The notes under the pieces were generated by a model. That model was not told where the DNA came from and did not search any database. It saw nothing but the letters and a program-made list of their open reading frames with translations. The translations under genes and the position numbers were made by a program. This document shows positions 37,741-46,800 of a stretch of DNA of 64,000 nt, piece after piece (the first letter of the stretch is position 1; each line of letters begins with the position of its first letter). The DNA comes from Streptomyces venezuelae ATCC 10712 (GTDB lineage Bacteria; Actinomycetota; Actinomycetes; Streptomycetales; Streptomycetaceae): positions 2,480,001-2,544,000 of the forward strand of contig NZ_CP029197.1 of the NCBI RefSeq assembly GCF_008639165.1, given 5' to 3'.

Positions 37741-38484
37741 CTAGCTCCAGCGGCCCGTGCGGCCCAGGACGAGCGCCGTCGCCGCCGTACCGGCCGTGGA
37801 GGTGCGCAGGACGCTCCGGCCCAGCCGGTACGGCTTCGCCCCGGCCGCCTCGAACACGGCCAGCTCCTCCGGGGAGACCCCGCCCTCGGGGCCCACGACC
37901 AGCACGATCGCGCCCTTCGCCGGGAGTTCGGCGGTCGCCAGCGCCCCGCTCGGGTGGTCGCGGTCCTCGTGCAGGACGGCCGCGAAGTCCGCCCCCGCGA
38001 GCAGCGCGGCGACCTGCTTGGTCGTCATCGGCTCCGCGACCTCGGGGAACCGGGACCGGCGCGACTGCTTGCCCGCCTCGCGCGCTGTGGAGCGCCACTT
38101 GGCGAGCGCCTTGAGGCCCCGGTCGCCCTTCCACTGCGTGATGCAGCGGGACGCGGCCCACGGCACGATCGCGTCCACGCCGGTCTCCGTCATGGTCTCC
38201 ACGGCGAGCTCGCCACGGTCGCCCTTGGGAAGCGCCTGGACGACGGTGATCCGGGGCTCCTCCGCGGGGTCCTCGTGGACCTCGTCGACCCGTACGGTCA
38301 GCTGGTCCTTGCCCTCGGCGGCGAGCACCACGCACGCGGCCCAGCGGCCGCCGCCGTCGGCGAGGACGAGCTCCTCGCCCTCCCGCAGCCGCTTCACGGA
38401 GACGGCGTGCCGCCCTTCGGGCCCGTCCAGGAGGAAGCTCCCGGGGCCGGGGACGGCGTCGACGACGAAGACGGGTGCGGTCAT
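37741..38484 (-). CDS. rsmE: 16S rRNA (uracil-1498-N3) methyltransferase
   Basis: A SPOUT-fold enzyme that methylates U1498 of 16S rRNA. The 247 residues include KGDRGELAVETMTETGVDAI, a RCITQWKGDRGLKALAKW block and the C-terminal knot (IVLVVGPEGGVSPEELAVFE, RLGRSVLRTSTAG). Its start overlaps the stop of the nitronate monooxygenase gene by 4 bases. Confidence 0.94.
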   Translation of the reverse strand: MTAPVFVVDAVPGPGSFLLDGPEGRHAVSVKRLREGEELVLADGGGRWAACVVLAAEGKDQLTVRVDEVHEDPAEEPRITVVQALPKGDRGELAVETMTETGVDAIVPWAASRCITQWKGDRGLKALAKWRSTAREAGKQSRRSRFPEVAEPMTTKQVAALLAGADFAAVLHEDRDHPSGALATAELPAKGAIVLVVGPEGGVSPEELAVFEAAGAKPYRLGRSVLRTSTAGTAATALVLGRTGRWS

Positions 38485-39560
38485 GAGGCGCTCCTGTGGG
38501 CGAGCTCGGAGAGTGCGGTGTCGAGTTCGGCGGCCAGTACCTCGACCAGCTGCCCGGCGGGGAGTTCACGGGCGAGCCGGTGGCCCTGGCCGGCCCACAG
38601 GGCCATGCCCTGGGCGTCGCCGGCGGTCGCGGCGGCCTTGCGGATCGGGGCGGTGAGGTGGTGGATCTCGGGGTACGCGGCGGGGGCGTACGGCCCGTGC
38701 TCGCGCATGAAGCGGTTGACGAGGCCGCGCGCCGGGCGCCCGGAGAAGGCCCGGGTGAAGGCGGTCCTGGTGAACAGCGGGTCGGTCAGGGCCCGCTTGT
38801 GCAGCGGGTGGGCGCCCGACTCGGGACAGCACAGGAAGGCGGTGCCGAGCTGGGCGGCGGTGGCACCGGCGGCGAGGACGGCGGCGATCTGCGCGCCGCG
38901 CATGATCCCGCCGGTGGCGACGATCGGCAGGGCGACGCTCTCGCGGACCTGGGCGATCAGCGCGAGCAGCCCGGTGCCGGGGGCGTCGTCGGCGGGGTCG
39001 TCGCGGTAGGTGCCCTGGTGGCCGCCGGCCTCGGCGCCCTGGACGCAGACGGCGTCCGCACCGGCCTGCTGGGCGGCGAGCGCCTCTTCGGCGGAGGTGA
39101 CGGTCACGATCGTGAACGTTCCCACCCGCGCGAAGGAGGCGAGGACCTCGGGCGTGGGGCAGCCGAAGGTGAAGGAGACGACCCGGACCGGGTCCTCCAG
39201 GAGGATCGCCAGCTTGGCGTCGTAGGCGTCGTCGCGGCCGTCGTCGGTCTCGCCGAGCGGGGTCTCGTACCAGGTGGCCTCGCCCGCGAGCTGATGGCGG
39301 TAGACCTCGACCGCGGCCGGGTCGGCGGGCCGCCCGGTCTGCGGCATGAAGAGGTTGACGCCGAAGGGCCGTGACGTGAGCCCGCGCACCTGCTTGATCT
39401 CCTGGTACAGCCCGCCGGCCGTCTTGTACCCGCCGGCCAGGAAGCCGAGCGCCCCCGCCGAACAGACGGCTCCGACCAGCTCGGGACCGGAGGCGCCCCC
39501 CGCCATGGGGGCCTGCACGATCGGAAACCGAGAGAGATCGTTCAGTGCGGTGCTGGACAT
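38481..39560 (-). CDS. Nitronate monooxygenase (2-nitropropane dioxygenase family)
   Basis: An FMN-dependent TIM-barrel enzyme of 359 residues that oxidises nitronates. FPIVQAPMAGGASGPELVGA at the N-terminus binds the flavin phosphate region with GALGFLAGG, and DAVCVQGAEAGGHQGTY plus PIVATGGIMRGAQIAAVLAAG are diagnostic. It is coupled to rsmE by an ATGA overlap. Confidence 0.9.
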   Translation of the reverse strand: MSSTALNDLSRFPIVQAPMAGGASGPELVGAVCSAGALGFLAGGYKTAGGLYQEIKQVRGLTSRPFGVNLFMPQTGRPADPAAVEVYRHQLAGEATWYETPLGETDDGRDDAYDAKLAILLEDPVRVVSFTFGCPTPEVLASFARVGTFTIVTVTSAEEALAAQQAGADAVCVQGAEAGGHQGTYRDDPADDAPGTGLLALIAQVRESVALPIVATGGIMRGAQIAAVLAAGATAAQLGTAFLCCPESGAHPLHKRALTDPLFTRTAFTRAFSGRPARGLVNRFMREHGPYAPAAYPEIHHLTAPIRKAAATAGDAQGMALWAGQGHRLARELPAGQLVEVLAAELDTALSELAHRSAS

Positions 39561-39634
39561 ACGGGCATCGTGTCATGCCCCTGCTTCCGGGCCGAATCCA
39601 TCCGTCAGGTCCCGGAAGCACCGGCTCCGGGTAC

Positions 39635-39670
39635 GGGAAGAGGCGGCGCCCACGGGCACCGCCCCTTCCC
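39635..39670 (-). terminator. Terminator of the hrcA-dnaJ operon
   Basis: GGGAAG/CTTCCC, GGCGG/CCGCC and GCCC/GGGC form a long stem with two single mismatches, starting 24 bp past the dnaJ stop. Confidence 0.8.
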
Positions 39671-39694
39671 CACGTACGAGTCGCGCACGAGCGC

Positions 39695-40831
39695 CTACCG
39701 CCCGTTGAACGCGTCCTTCAACCGCGAGAACAGCCCCTGCTGCCCCGGCTGGAACTGGCCGGTCGGCCGTTCCTCGCCGCGCAGCTTGGCCAGTTCGCGC
39801 AGGAGCCGCTCCTGCTCCGCGTCGAGCTTCGCCGGGGTCTGCACCTCGACGTGCACGATCAGGTCGCCCCGGCCGTTGCCGCGCAGATGGGTGACGCCGC
39901 GGCCGTGCAGCGGGATCGACTGGCCGGACTGGGTGCCCGGGCGGATGTCGATCTCCTCGACGCCGTCGAGCGTCTGCAGCGGCACCTTCGTACCGAGCGC
40001 GCCCGCCGTCATCGGGATGGTAACCGTGCAGTGCAGGTCGTCCCCGCGCCGCTGGAAGGTCTCATGCGGCGTCTCGTGGATCTCGACGTACAGGTCACCG
40101 GCGGGGCCGCCGCCGGGGCCGACCTCGCCCTCGCCCGCGAGCTGGATCCGGGTGCCGTTGTCGACACCGGCCGGGATCTTGACCGTGAGGGTGCGCCGGG
40201 AGCGGACCCGGCCGTCGCCCGCGCACTCGGGGCACGGGGTCGGGACGACGGTGCCGAAGCCCTGGCACTGCGGGCAGGGGCGGGAGGTCATGACCTGGCC
40301 CAGGAAGGACCGGGTGACCTGGGAGACCTCGCCGCGACCGCGGCACATGTCGCAGGTCTGCGCGGAGGTGCCGGGCGCGGCGCCCTCACCGGAGCAGGTC
40401 GTGCAGACGACCGCCGTGTCGACCTGGATGTCCTTGGTGGTGCCGAAGGCCGCCTCGTTGAGGTCGATCTCCAGACGGATCATGGCGTCCTGGCCGCGGC
40501 GGGTCCGCGAGCGCGGGCCGCGCTGCGAAGCCGTACCGAAGAAGGCGTCCATGATGTCGGAGAAGTTGCCGAAGCCACCGGCTCCGAAGCCGCCCGCGCC
40601 GCCTCCGCCGGAGGCCGAGAGGGGGTCGCCGCCCAGGTCGTAGACCTGCTTCTTCTGCGGGTCCGAGAGGACCTCGTAGGCGGCGTTGATCTCCTTGAAG
40701 CGTTCCTGCGTCTTCGGATCGGGATTCACGTCCGGGTGCAGCTCGCGCGCGAGCCTCCGGAAGGCCTTCTTGATCTCGTCCTGGGACGCGTCGCGGCGCA
40801 CGCCGAGTACGGCGTAGTAGTCCGTGGCCAC
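39695..40831 (-). CDS. dnaJ: Chaperone protein DnaJ
   Basis: Hsp40 co-chaperone that stimulates DnaK. The 378 residues contain the J domain with HPD (ARELHPDVNPD), a Gly/Phe-rich segment (GGGGAGGFGAGGFGNF), four CxxCxGxG-type zinc repeats (CTTCSGEG, CDMCRGRG, CPQCQGFG, CPECAGDG) and the C-terminal substrate domains. It starts with GTG directly after the hrcA stop (TAAGTG). Paired with hrcA it corresponds to the second dnaJ (dnaJ2) of Streptomyces. Confidence 0.96.
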   Translation of the reverse strand: MATDYYAVLGVRRDASQDEIKKAFRRLARELHPDVNPDPKTQERFKEINAAYEVLSDPQKKQVYDLGGDPLSASGGGGAGGFGAGGFGNFSDIMDAFFGTASQRGPRSRTRRGQDAMIRLEIDLNEAAFGTTKDIQVDTAVVCTTCSGEGAAPGTSAQTCDMCRGRGEVSQVTRSFLGQVMTSRPCPQCQGFGTVVPTPCPECAGDGRVRSRRTLTVKIPAGVDNGTRIQLAGEGEVGPGGGPAGDLYVEIHETPHETFQRRGDDLHCTVTIPMTAGALGTKVPLQTLDGVEEIDIRPGTQSGQSIPLHGRGVTHLRGNGRGDLIVHVEVQTPAKLDAEQERLLRELAKLRGEERPTGQFQPGQQGLFSRLKDAFNGR

Positions 40832-41851
40832 TTACGACTCCGCCAGGATCTGTCCGACGTAACGTGCCACTGCGCGTACCGCTCCCATCGTTCCGGGGTA
40901 GTCCATGCGGGTCGGTCCGACCACGCCGAGTTTGGCGACTGCCTCGCCGCCCGAACCGTAGCCGACCGAGACGACGGACGTGGAGCTCAGCCCCTCGTGG
41001 GCGTTCTCGTGCCCGATGCGTACGGTCATGCCCGATTCCTTGGCCTCGCCGAGGAGCTTGAGGAGCACGACCTGCTCCTCGAGGGCTTCCAGGACGGGCC
41101 TGATCATCAGGGGGAAGTCGTGTCCGAAGCGGGTGAGATTGGCGGTGCCGCCGATCATCAGCCGCTCCTCGTGCTCCTCGACCAGGGTTTCGAGGAGGGT
41201 CGCGAGCACGGTCGTGACCGTCGCGCGGTCCTCGGTCTCCTCGAAGGACTCGGGGAGGTCCTGCACCAGCTGCGGCACGTCGGCGAACCGGCGGCCGACG
41301 ACCCGGCTGTTGAGCCGGGCCCGCAGATCGGCGAGCGAGGTCTCGCCGAAGGGCGCGGGGCAGTCGATGACGCGCTGCTCGACCCGGCCGGTGTCGGTGA
41401 TGAGCACCAGCATCAGGCGGGCGGGCGCCAGCGAGAGCAGCTCCACGTGCCGGACGGTCGAGCGGGTCAGCGAGGGGTACTGGACGACGGCGACCTGGCG
41501 GGTCAGCTGGGCGAGCAGCCGGACCGTGCGGCCGACGACGTCGTCGAGGTCCACCGCGCCGTCGAGGAAGTTGTGGATGGCCCGGCGCTCGGGCGTCGAC
41601 AGCGGCTTGACGCCGGCCAGCCGGTCGACGAAGAGGCGGTAGCCCTTGTCGGTGGGGATGCGGCCGGCGCTGGTGTGGGGCTGGGCGATGAAGCCCTCCT
41701 CCTCCAGCACCGCCATGTCGTTGCGCACGGTGGCGGGCGAGACGCCGAGCTTGTGGCGCTCGGTGAGCGCCTTGGAGCCGACGGGCTCCTCCGTCCCGAC
41801 ATAGTCCTGGACGATGGCGCGCAGAACCTCGAGTCTGCGTTCGCTGAGCAT
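40832..41851 (-). CDS. hrcA: Heat-inducible transcription repressor HrcA
   Basis: HrcA represses class I heat-shock genes by binding CIRCE and needs GroEL to stay active. The 339 residues start with the winged helix ([59 protein letters not shown]) and continue through the GAF-like inserted domain. A CIRCE element lies 47 bp upstream, so hrcA-dnaJ should be autoregulated. Confidence 0.96.
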   Translation of the reverse strand: MLSERRLEVLRAIVQDYVGTEEPVGSKALTERHKLGVSPATVRNDMAVLEEEGFIAQPHTSAGRIPTDKGYRLFVDRLAGVKPLSTPERRAIHNFLDGAVDLDDVVGRTVRLLAQLTRQVAVVQYPSLTRSTVRHVELLSLAPARLMLVLITDTGRVEQRVIDCPAPFGETSLADLRARLNSRVVGRRFADVPQLVQDLPESFEETEDRATVTTVLATLLETLVEEHEERLMIGGTANLTRFGHDFPLMIRPVLEALEEQVVLLKLLGEAKESGMTVRIGHENAHEGLSSTSVVSVGYGSGGEAVAKLGVVGPTRMDYPGTMGAVRAVARYVGQILAES

Positions 41852-41897
41852 CGTGCGTGCACCTCCAGCTCTCATCGTCGTTCCGGTTGCTCCGCTT

Positions 41898-41924
41898 TTG
41901 GCACTCGCCCTGCCCGAGTGCCAG
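41898..41924 (-). promoter_or_regulatory. CIRCE operator
   Basis: TTGGCACTC and GAGTGCCAG flank exactly 9 bases; 8 of 9 arm positions pair, close to the TTAGCACTC-N9-GAGTGCTAA consensus. It precedes hrcA and also sits 78 bp upstream of the divergent MBL gene. Confidence 0.92.
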
Positions 41925-42001
41925 CGATACCCCGGCCAGTGTACGGCGGCGGGCGTCGCTCCTGGCAAGGAGGCGGTGCCCCCGTCGGCTAGCGTCGCGG
42001 C

Positions 42002-42730
42002 ATGGACGTGGATTGGGAAGCGTACGGGTGGGAGCGGCTCGCGGACGGGGTGGGCCGCCGGCGGCTGCCCGGCTGGGACGCCACGGTCGGACTGGTACTG
42101 GGGGAACGGGCCGTGCTGCTGTACGACACCGGCTCCTCGCTCGCGGAGGGCGCCGAGCTGCGGACGCAGATCGCGGGGCTCACGGGCGGCCGGAGAGTGA
42201 CGCACATCGCACTGAGCCATCCGCATTTCGACCATGTGCTCGGCACGGCGGCGTTCGCGGGCGCGGAGGTCTTCGGCGCGGTGGGCTCCGACGAGCTGCT
42301 CGGCCGGGCGCGGGAGCGCGAGGCGCTGCGCGAGGACGCCGTGCGGCAGGGTCTCGACGCGACGGCGGCGGCCGAGGCGGCGGACGTCCTGGTGGCCCCC
42401 CGGCACGTGGTCTCCGGGGAGTGGACGCTCGACCTGGGCGGCCGGCAGGTCCTGCTGGCGAACGTCGGCCCCGGCCACTCGGGCCACGACCTGGCGCTGC
42501 TGGTCCCCGGCTCCCGCGAGGTGGTCTTCTGCGGCGATCTGGTCGAGGAGTCGGGCGAGCCGCAGGCCGGCCCGGACGCGATCCCCGCCCGCTGGCCGGA
42601 CGCGCTCGACCGGCTGCTGGGGCTCGGCGGCGAGGACGCGGTGTACGTGCCGGGGCACGGGGCGGTGGTGGACGCCCCGTTCGTACGACTCCAGCGGGAG
42701 GAACTGGCGAGGCGCTTCTCCGTCGCATAA
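42002..42730 (+). CDS. MBL-fold metallo-hydrolase
   Basis: 242 residues with the zinc motif [10 protein letters not shown] near residue 78, a second His in [12 protein letters not shown], and [11 protein letters not shown] carrying the bridging Asp. Substrate unknown; glyoxalase-II-like or lactamase-like hydrolysis are both possible. TAGCGT ends 6 bases before the ATG and no SD is present, pointing to a leaderless transcript. Confidence 0.85.
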   Translation: MDVDWEAYGWERLADGVGRRRLPGWDATVGLVLGERAVLLYDTGSSLAEGAELRTQIAGLTGGRRVTHIALSHPHFDHVLGTAAFAGAEVFGAVGSDELLGRAREREALREDAVRQGLDATAAAEAADVLVAPRHVVSGEWTLDLGGRQVLLANVGPGHSGHDLALLVPGSREVVFCGDLVEESGEPQAGPDAIPARWPDALDRLLGLGGEDAVYVPGHGAVVDAPFVRLQREELARRFSVA

Positions 42731-42740
42731 CGTCGCCCGA

Positions 42741-43541
42741 ATGCGCAGCTACGACCCGGATCTGACGCCCCCTTGGAAGAAGACGGCGCCCGTGCCCGAG
42801 GTGCCGGCCGACCGCGACCTCGTCGTCGAGGAGGTCACGACGGGCTTCTGCGGGGCGGTGATCCGCTGCGAGGCGGGCACGGTGACCCTGGAGGACCGCT
42901 TCGGCAAGCACCGGGTGTTCCCGCTGGACCCGCGCGGCTTCCTCCTGGAGGGCCGGGTGGTGACCCTGGTCCGCCCGTCCGCCGGCCCGGCCCGCCCCAC
43001 CCGTACGGCCTCCGGCTCGGTCGCGGTGCCCGGCGCACGCGCGCGCGTGGCGCGAGCGGGCCGCATCTACGTGGAGGGCCGCCACGACGCCGAGCTGGTG
43101 GAGCGGGTCTGGGGTGACGACCTGCGCATCGAGGGCGTCGTCGTGGAGTACCTGGAGGGCGTCGACGACCTCCCGGCGATCGTCGCGGAGTTCGCCCCGG
43201 GCCCGGACGCCCGGCTGGGCGTCCTGGTGGACCACCTGGTCCCGGGTTCGAAGGAGTCGAAGATCGCCGCCCGGGTGACCTCGCCGGACGTGCTGGTCGT
43301 GGGACACCCGTACATCGACGTCTGGGAGGCGGTGAAGCCCTCCTCGGTGGGCATCCGGGCCTGGCCCCGGGTCCCCAGGGGCCAGGACTGGAAGACGGGC
43401 GTGTGCGAGGCCCTGGGCTGGCCGCCGAACACGGGCGCGGCCTGGCAGCACATCCTGTCGAAGGTGACGTCGTACAAGGACCTGGAGCCGGAGCTGCTGG
43501 GCCGGGTGGAGGAGCTGATCGACTTCGTGACGGCGCCGTAG
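42741..43541 (+). CDS. DUF3097 family protein
   Basis: A 266-residue actinobacterial protein of unknown function. Distinctive stretches are [40 protein letters not shown] (a Toprim-like strand-helix) and [16 protein letters not shown]. It begins 10 bp after the MBL gene; TAACGT 7 bases upstream overlaps that gene's stop codon and could give a second, leaderless start. Confidence 0.85.
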   Translation: MRSYDPDLTPPWKKTAPVPEVPADRDLVVEEVTTGFCGAVIRCEAGTVTLEDRFGKHRVFPLDPRGFLLEGRVVTLVRPSAGPARPTRTASGSVAVPGARARVARAGRIYVEGRHDAELVERVWGDDLRIEGVVVEYLEGVDDLPAIVAEFAPGPDARLGVLVDHLVPGSKESKIAARVTSPDVLVVGHPYIDVWEAVKPSSVGIRAWPRVPRGQDWKTGVCEALGWPPNTGAAWQHILSKVTSYKDLEPELLGRVEELIDFVTAP

Positions 43542-43564
43542 GGGGCGGGCCGCACACCCGCCCC
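43542..43564. terminator. Bidirectional terminator after the DUF3097 gene
   Basis: GGGGCGGG and CCCGCCCC form a perfect 8-bp stem with a 7-base loop between convergent coding regions. Confidence 0.8.
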
Positions 43565-43572
43565 GCGCCGCT

Positions 43573-43686
43573 CTAGGACCCCTCCGAACCGCCGGTCAGG
43601 AGCCACGCCACCACGGCCCGGACGGCACCGGAGACGGCCGCGCCCGCCAGCGCGAGCCCCACCTTGAGGGAGATCTTCCGCTTCAT
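43573..43686 (-). CDS. Putative 37-residue membrane peptide
   Basis: MKRKISLKVGLALAGAAVSG followed by AVRAVVAWLLTGGSEGS: a basic N-terminus and one hydrophobic helix. GAAAGG lies 9 bases before the ATG at 43686. It is divergent from the large TIR/NB-ARC/TPR gene (128 bp between starts). Small Streptomyces membrane peptides of this type are common; function unknown. Confidence 0.45.
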   Translation of the reverse strand: MKRKISLKVGLALAGAAVSGAVRAVVAWLLTGGSEGS

Positions 43687-43814
43687 CGTCGTCGCCTTTC
43701 GGGGTGACCGGTTGATGCCCCAACCCTCCGAGGACCACGGGGTGTTGCGCCAAGCGATACGCGTTGCGGATGCTGTGGGACACGGTCCGAGCGCGACCCC
43801 GAGGAGCGGCACGG

Positions 43815-46800
43815 GTGGATGAGGTCACGGCGGAACACGCCGGAGGGGACGAGCCGGTCGCACGGGGCCGCGCGGACGGGGACGAGCCGGTCGCGGCGGA
43901 GCTCGTGCCGCTGGACGATGTGGCGAAGGCCCGGTTCATGGGCCTGCGGCCGATCCCCGACCACGTCGAGGGCGAGCGCCGCGAACTCGCCGTGGCACTG
44001 CGCCGCTGCTTCTTCGAACTCGAATGCACCCTGCGCCGGTACGCCGTCCAGCGCAGCTACAGCGCGAGTAGCCTGAGCCGCTACCTCAGCGGCGAGACCC
44101 CCGCGCCCGACCACTTCGTCAACGCCCTGATGGACGACGTCGGCAAGAAGCTGGGCCGCCCGATGTCCCCGCAGGCACGCCAGGCCGTGATCCTCATGCA
44201 GCGCGCGGCCCTCAAATCGGTCAACACCCGCGCCTGGCAGATCCAGCGGCTGGAGGACCAACTGGCCGCCGCCCTCCAGGAGAAGGCCGTCGCCAGGACG
44301 ATGGCCGACGCGGTGGCCACCGCCCTCCACGAGCACCAGGAACGCGTCGTGACGCTGGAGGCCGAACGGCAGGCGCTCACCGAGGAGGTGGCCGCGCAGC
44401 GGACCGCCGGCATCGAGCTGGCCCTGTTGCGCGCGGAGCAACACCGCGTGCTCACCGACCACGAGGCCCTGCGCCGGCGGGTCGCCGAGCTGGAAGCGGC
44501 CCTGGAAGCGGCCGAACAGCGTGTTGCGCTCGCCGAGCAACGCTGCGCCGACCTGGAACACACCCTGCTCGCGGCCGACGCCGCGGCGGCCGCGGAGGAG
44601 GAGGCGGACCGGCGGAGGACCGAGGAGAGGCTGGCTCGCAGCCAGGAGGAACTGGAGAGGCTCCGGCGGGAGGTCGCCTCGCTCCGGTCCCGGCCGGCGG
44701 AGAGTACGCCACCGGGTCGACACGACTGGATGGGGGACGGCCCCGCACCGGGACCTGAACCCGGATCGCGGCGGGAAACCGACCCCGAGGCCCAGCCGCA
44801 GACCGCGACCCCGCCCCCATCCCGGTCGCGACCGCAGACCGCGACCCCGCTCCTGGCCCACCCTGAAACGCAAACCCAGCCGCAGCCGCAGCCGCAGCCC
44901 GATGTGCCGCAGCCCGATGTGCCGCCGTCCCCGCTCCCGTCGCCCCGGACGGCCCCCGCGTCCCACGTCACCGTCGTCTTCGCGGCCCCTCAGCGCCCCT
45001 GGGGCACATGGATCGCGCACCGGCTGGAGCGGCACGGCCACCGCGCCACGCTCCAGCGCTGGGACCCGCCCCGCGAGGTCCCCCTGGAGCAGGTGCTCCG
45101 CGACCTCCTGCTCGCCCGGGGCCAGATCCTCTTCGTGCTCGACGAGTGGTTCTTCGACCGGGGGGCCCGGCAGGCCGGGGAATGGAACGAGGTGCTGCGC
45201 GGCTTCGTCGCCGCCCACCCCGACCGTTTCGCCGCCGTCGACCTCAGCAGCCGCACCCTGCCTCCGTCCGCGGCGGTACTCGAACCGGTGAGCCTGTGGG
45301 GCGTCGACGAGGCGGAGGCCGGGGCCCGGCTGACCCACCGGCTCGCCCTCGCCGGCAACCGCGACGGAGCCCGGCGGCACCGCGGGGCCACACCGGCCCG
45401 CTTCCCCGCCGACCCGCCCGCCGTCTGGGGCGCGGTCCCCCGCCGCAACCCCTGGTTCAGCGGCCGCGACGACCTCCTCGGCGCCCTCCAGCAGCGGCTC
45501 GCCGAGGGCGGACACGGCAGCGCCGCCTGCGCCCTCATCGGCATGTCGGGCATCGGCAAGACGCAGATCGCCACCGAGTACGCGTACCGGTTCAGCCCGG
45601 ACTACGACGTGATCTGGTGGGTGCACTCCGAGGACCGCAACTCCCAGCGCGACCGCCTCGGCGACCTGGCCGTCGAACTGGGCCTCCGGGTCGGCGGCGA
45701 GCCCGGTGAACGCGTCCGGGCCGTCCGCGAGGCCCTGCGCCGGGGCGACCCGCACGCCCGCTGGCTGGTCGTCTTCGACGGCTGGGACGACACCGACGGC
45801 ATCGACGTCATGCTGCCCCAGGGCCCCGGCCACGTCCTGATCACCTCCCGCAACCGCGGCTGGCGCGAACACACCGACGTCCTGGAGATCCCCGGCTTCG
45901 ACCGGCGCGAGTCCACCGGCTACCTCATGCGCCGCGCCCCGCAGATCAACGCGGCCGAGGCCGACGAGGTGGCCGCCGAGTTCGGAGACGTACCCCTGCC
46001 CCTCGCGCAGGCCGCCGCCTGGCTCGGCGAGTCCGGCACGGAGGCCGCCGAATACCTCCGCATGGTCCGCGACGGACGCCTCTCCACCGTCGACGAACCC
46101 TCCCCCGACAACGCCACGCTCCACGTCTCGCTCTCCTCCTGGCGGATCCTGATCGACCGGCTCCGCCGTTCCCACCCGCAGGCCCTACAGGTGCTCAGCC
46201 TGTGCAGCGCCTTCGCCCCCGGCCCCGTCCCGCTCGGCCTGCTCCGCGCCGGACCCGCGGCGCGCCTGCCGGCGGACCTGCGCTGGATCACCACGGACCC
46301 GGCGGCCTGGACCCGCGCGCTCGACACCCTCGTCAACTACTCGGTGCTCGTCCGGACCCCCGGCCCCTCCGCGGGCGGGAAGGCGGCCGGGCCGGAAGAG
46401 GAGTCGGTCCACATGCACCGCCTGGTGCACGACATCGTCGCCCGGCTCACCGACGACGAGGTCCGGTACGCCCAACTCAAGGCCGTCCGCGACCTCCTCG
46501 CCGAGGCCGAGCCAGGTGACCCGGCCGACAGCGGGCACTGGCCCCGCTACTCCGTGCTCCTGCCCCACCTGGAACCCTCCGGCGCCCTCCGCAGCACCGC
46601 GCCCCGCGTCCAGGAAGCCGTCCTCAACTGCCTCCGGTTCTGCGACCGCAGCGGCGACTACCGGGCGGGGCTGCTGCTGGCCCGGCGGGTCCGGCAGAAC
46701 TGGGGCGAGTTCATGGACCGGGCCGACGGGCGGATGCTCGCTCTCGCCTCCCTCGAGGCGGACCTCCTGCGGGCCGCCGGACGCTTCCAGGAGGCGTACG

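Noticed and set aside
37737..37748. GGAGCTAGCTCC palindrome at the rsmE stop
   Set aside because: Too short and placed over the stop codon; no evidence for a terminator or operator.
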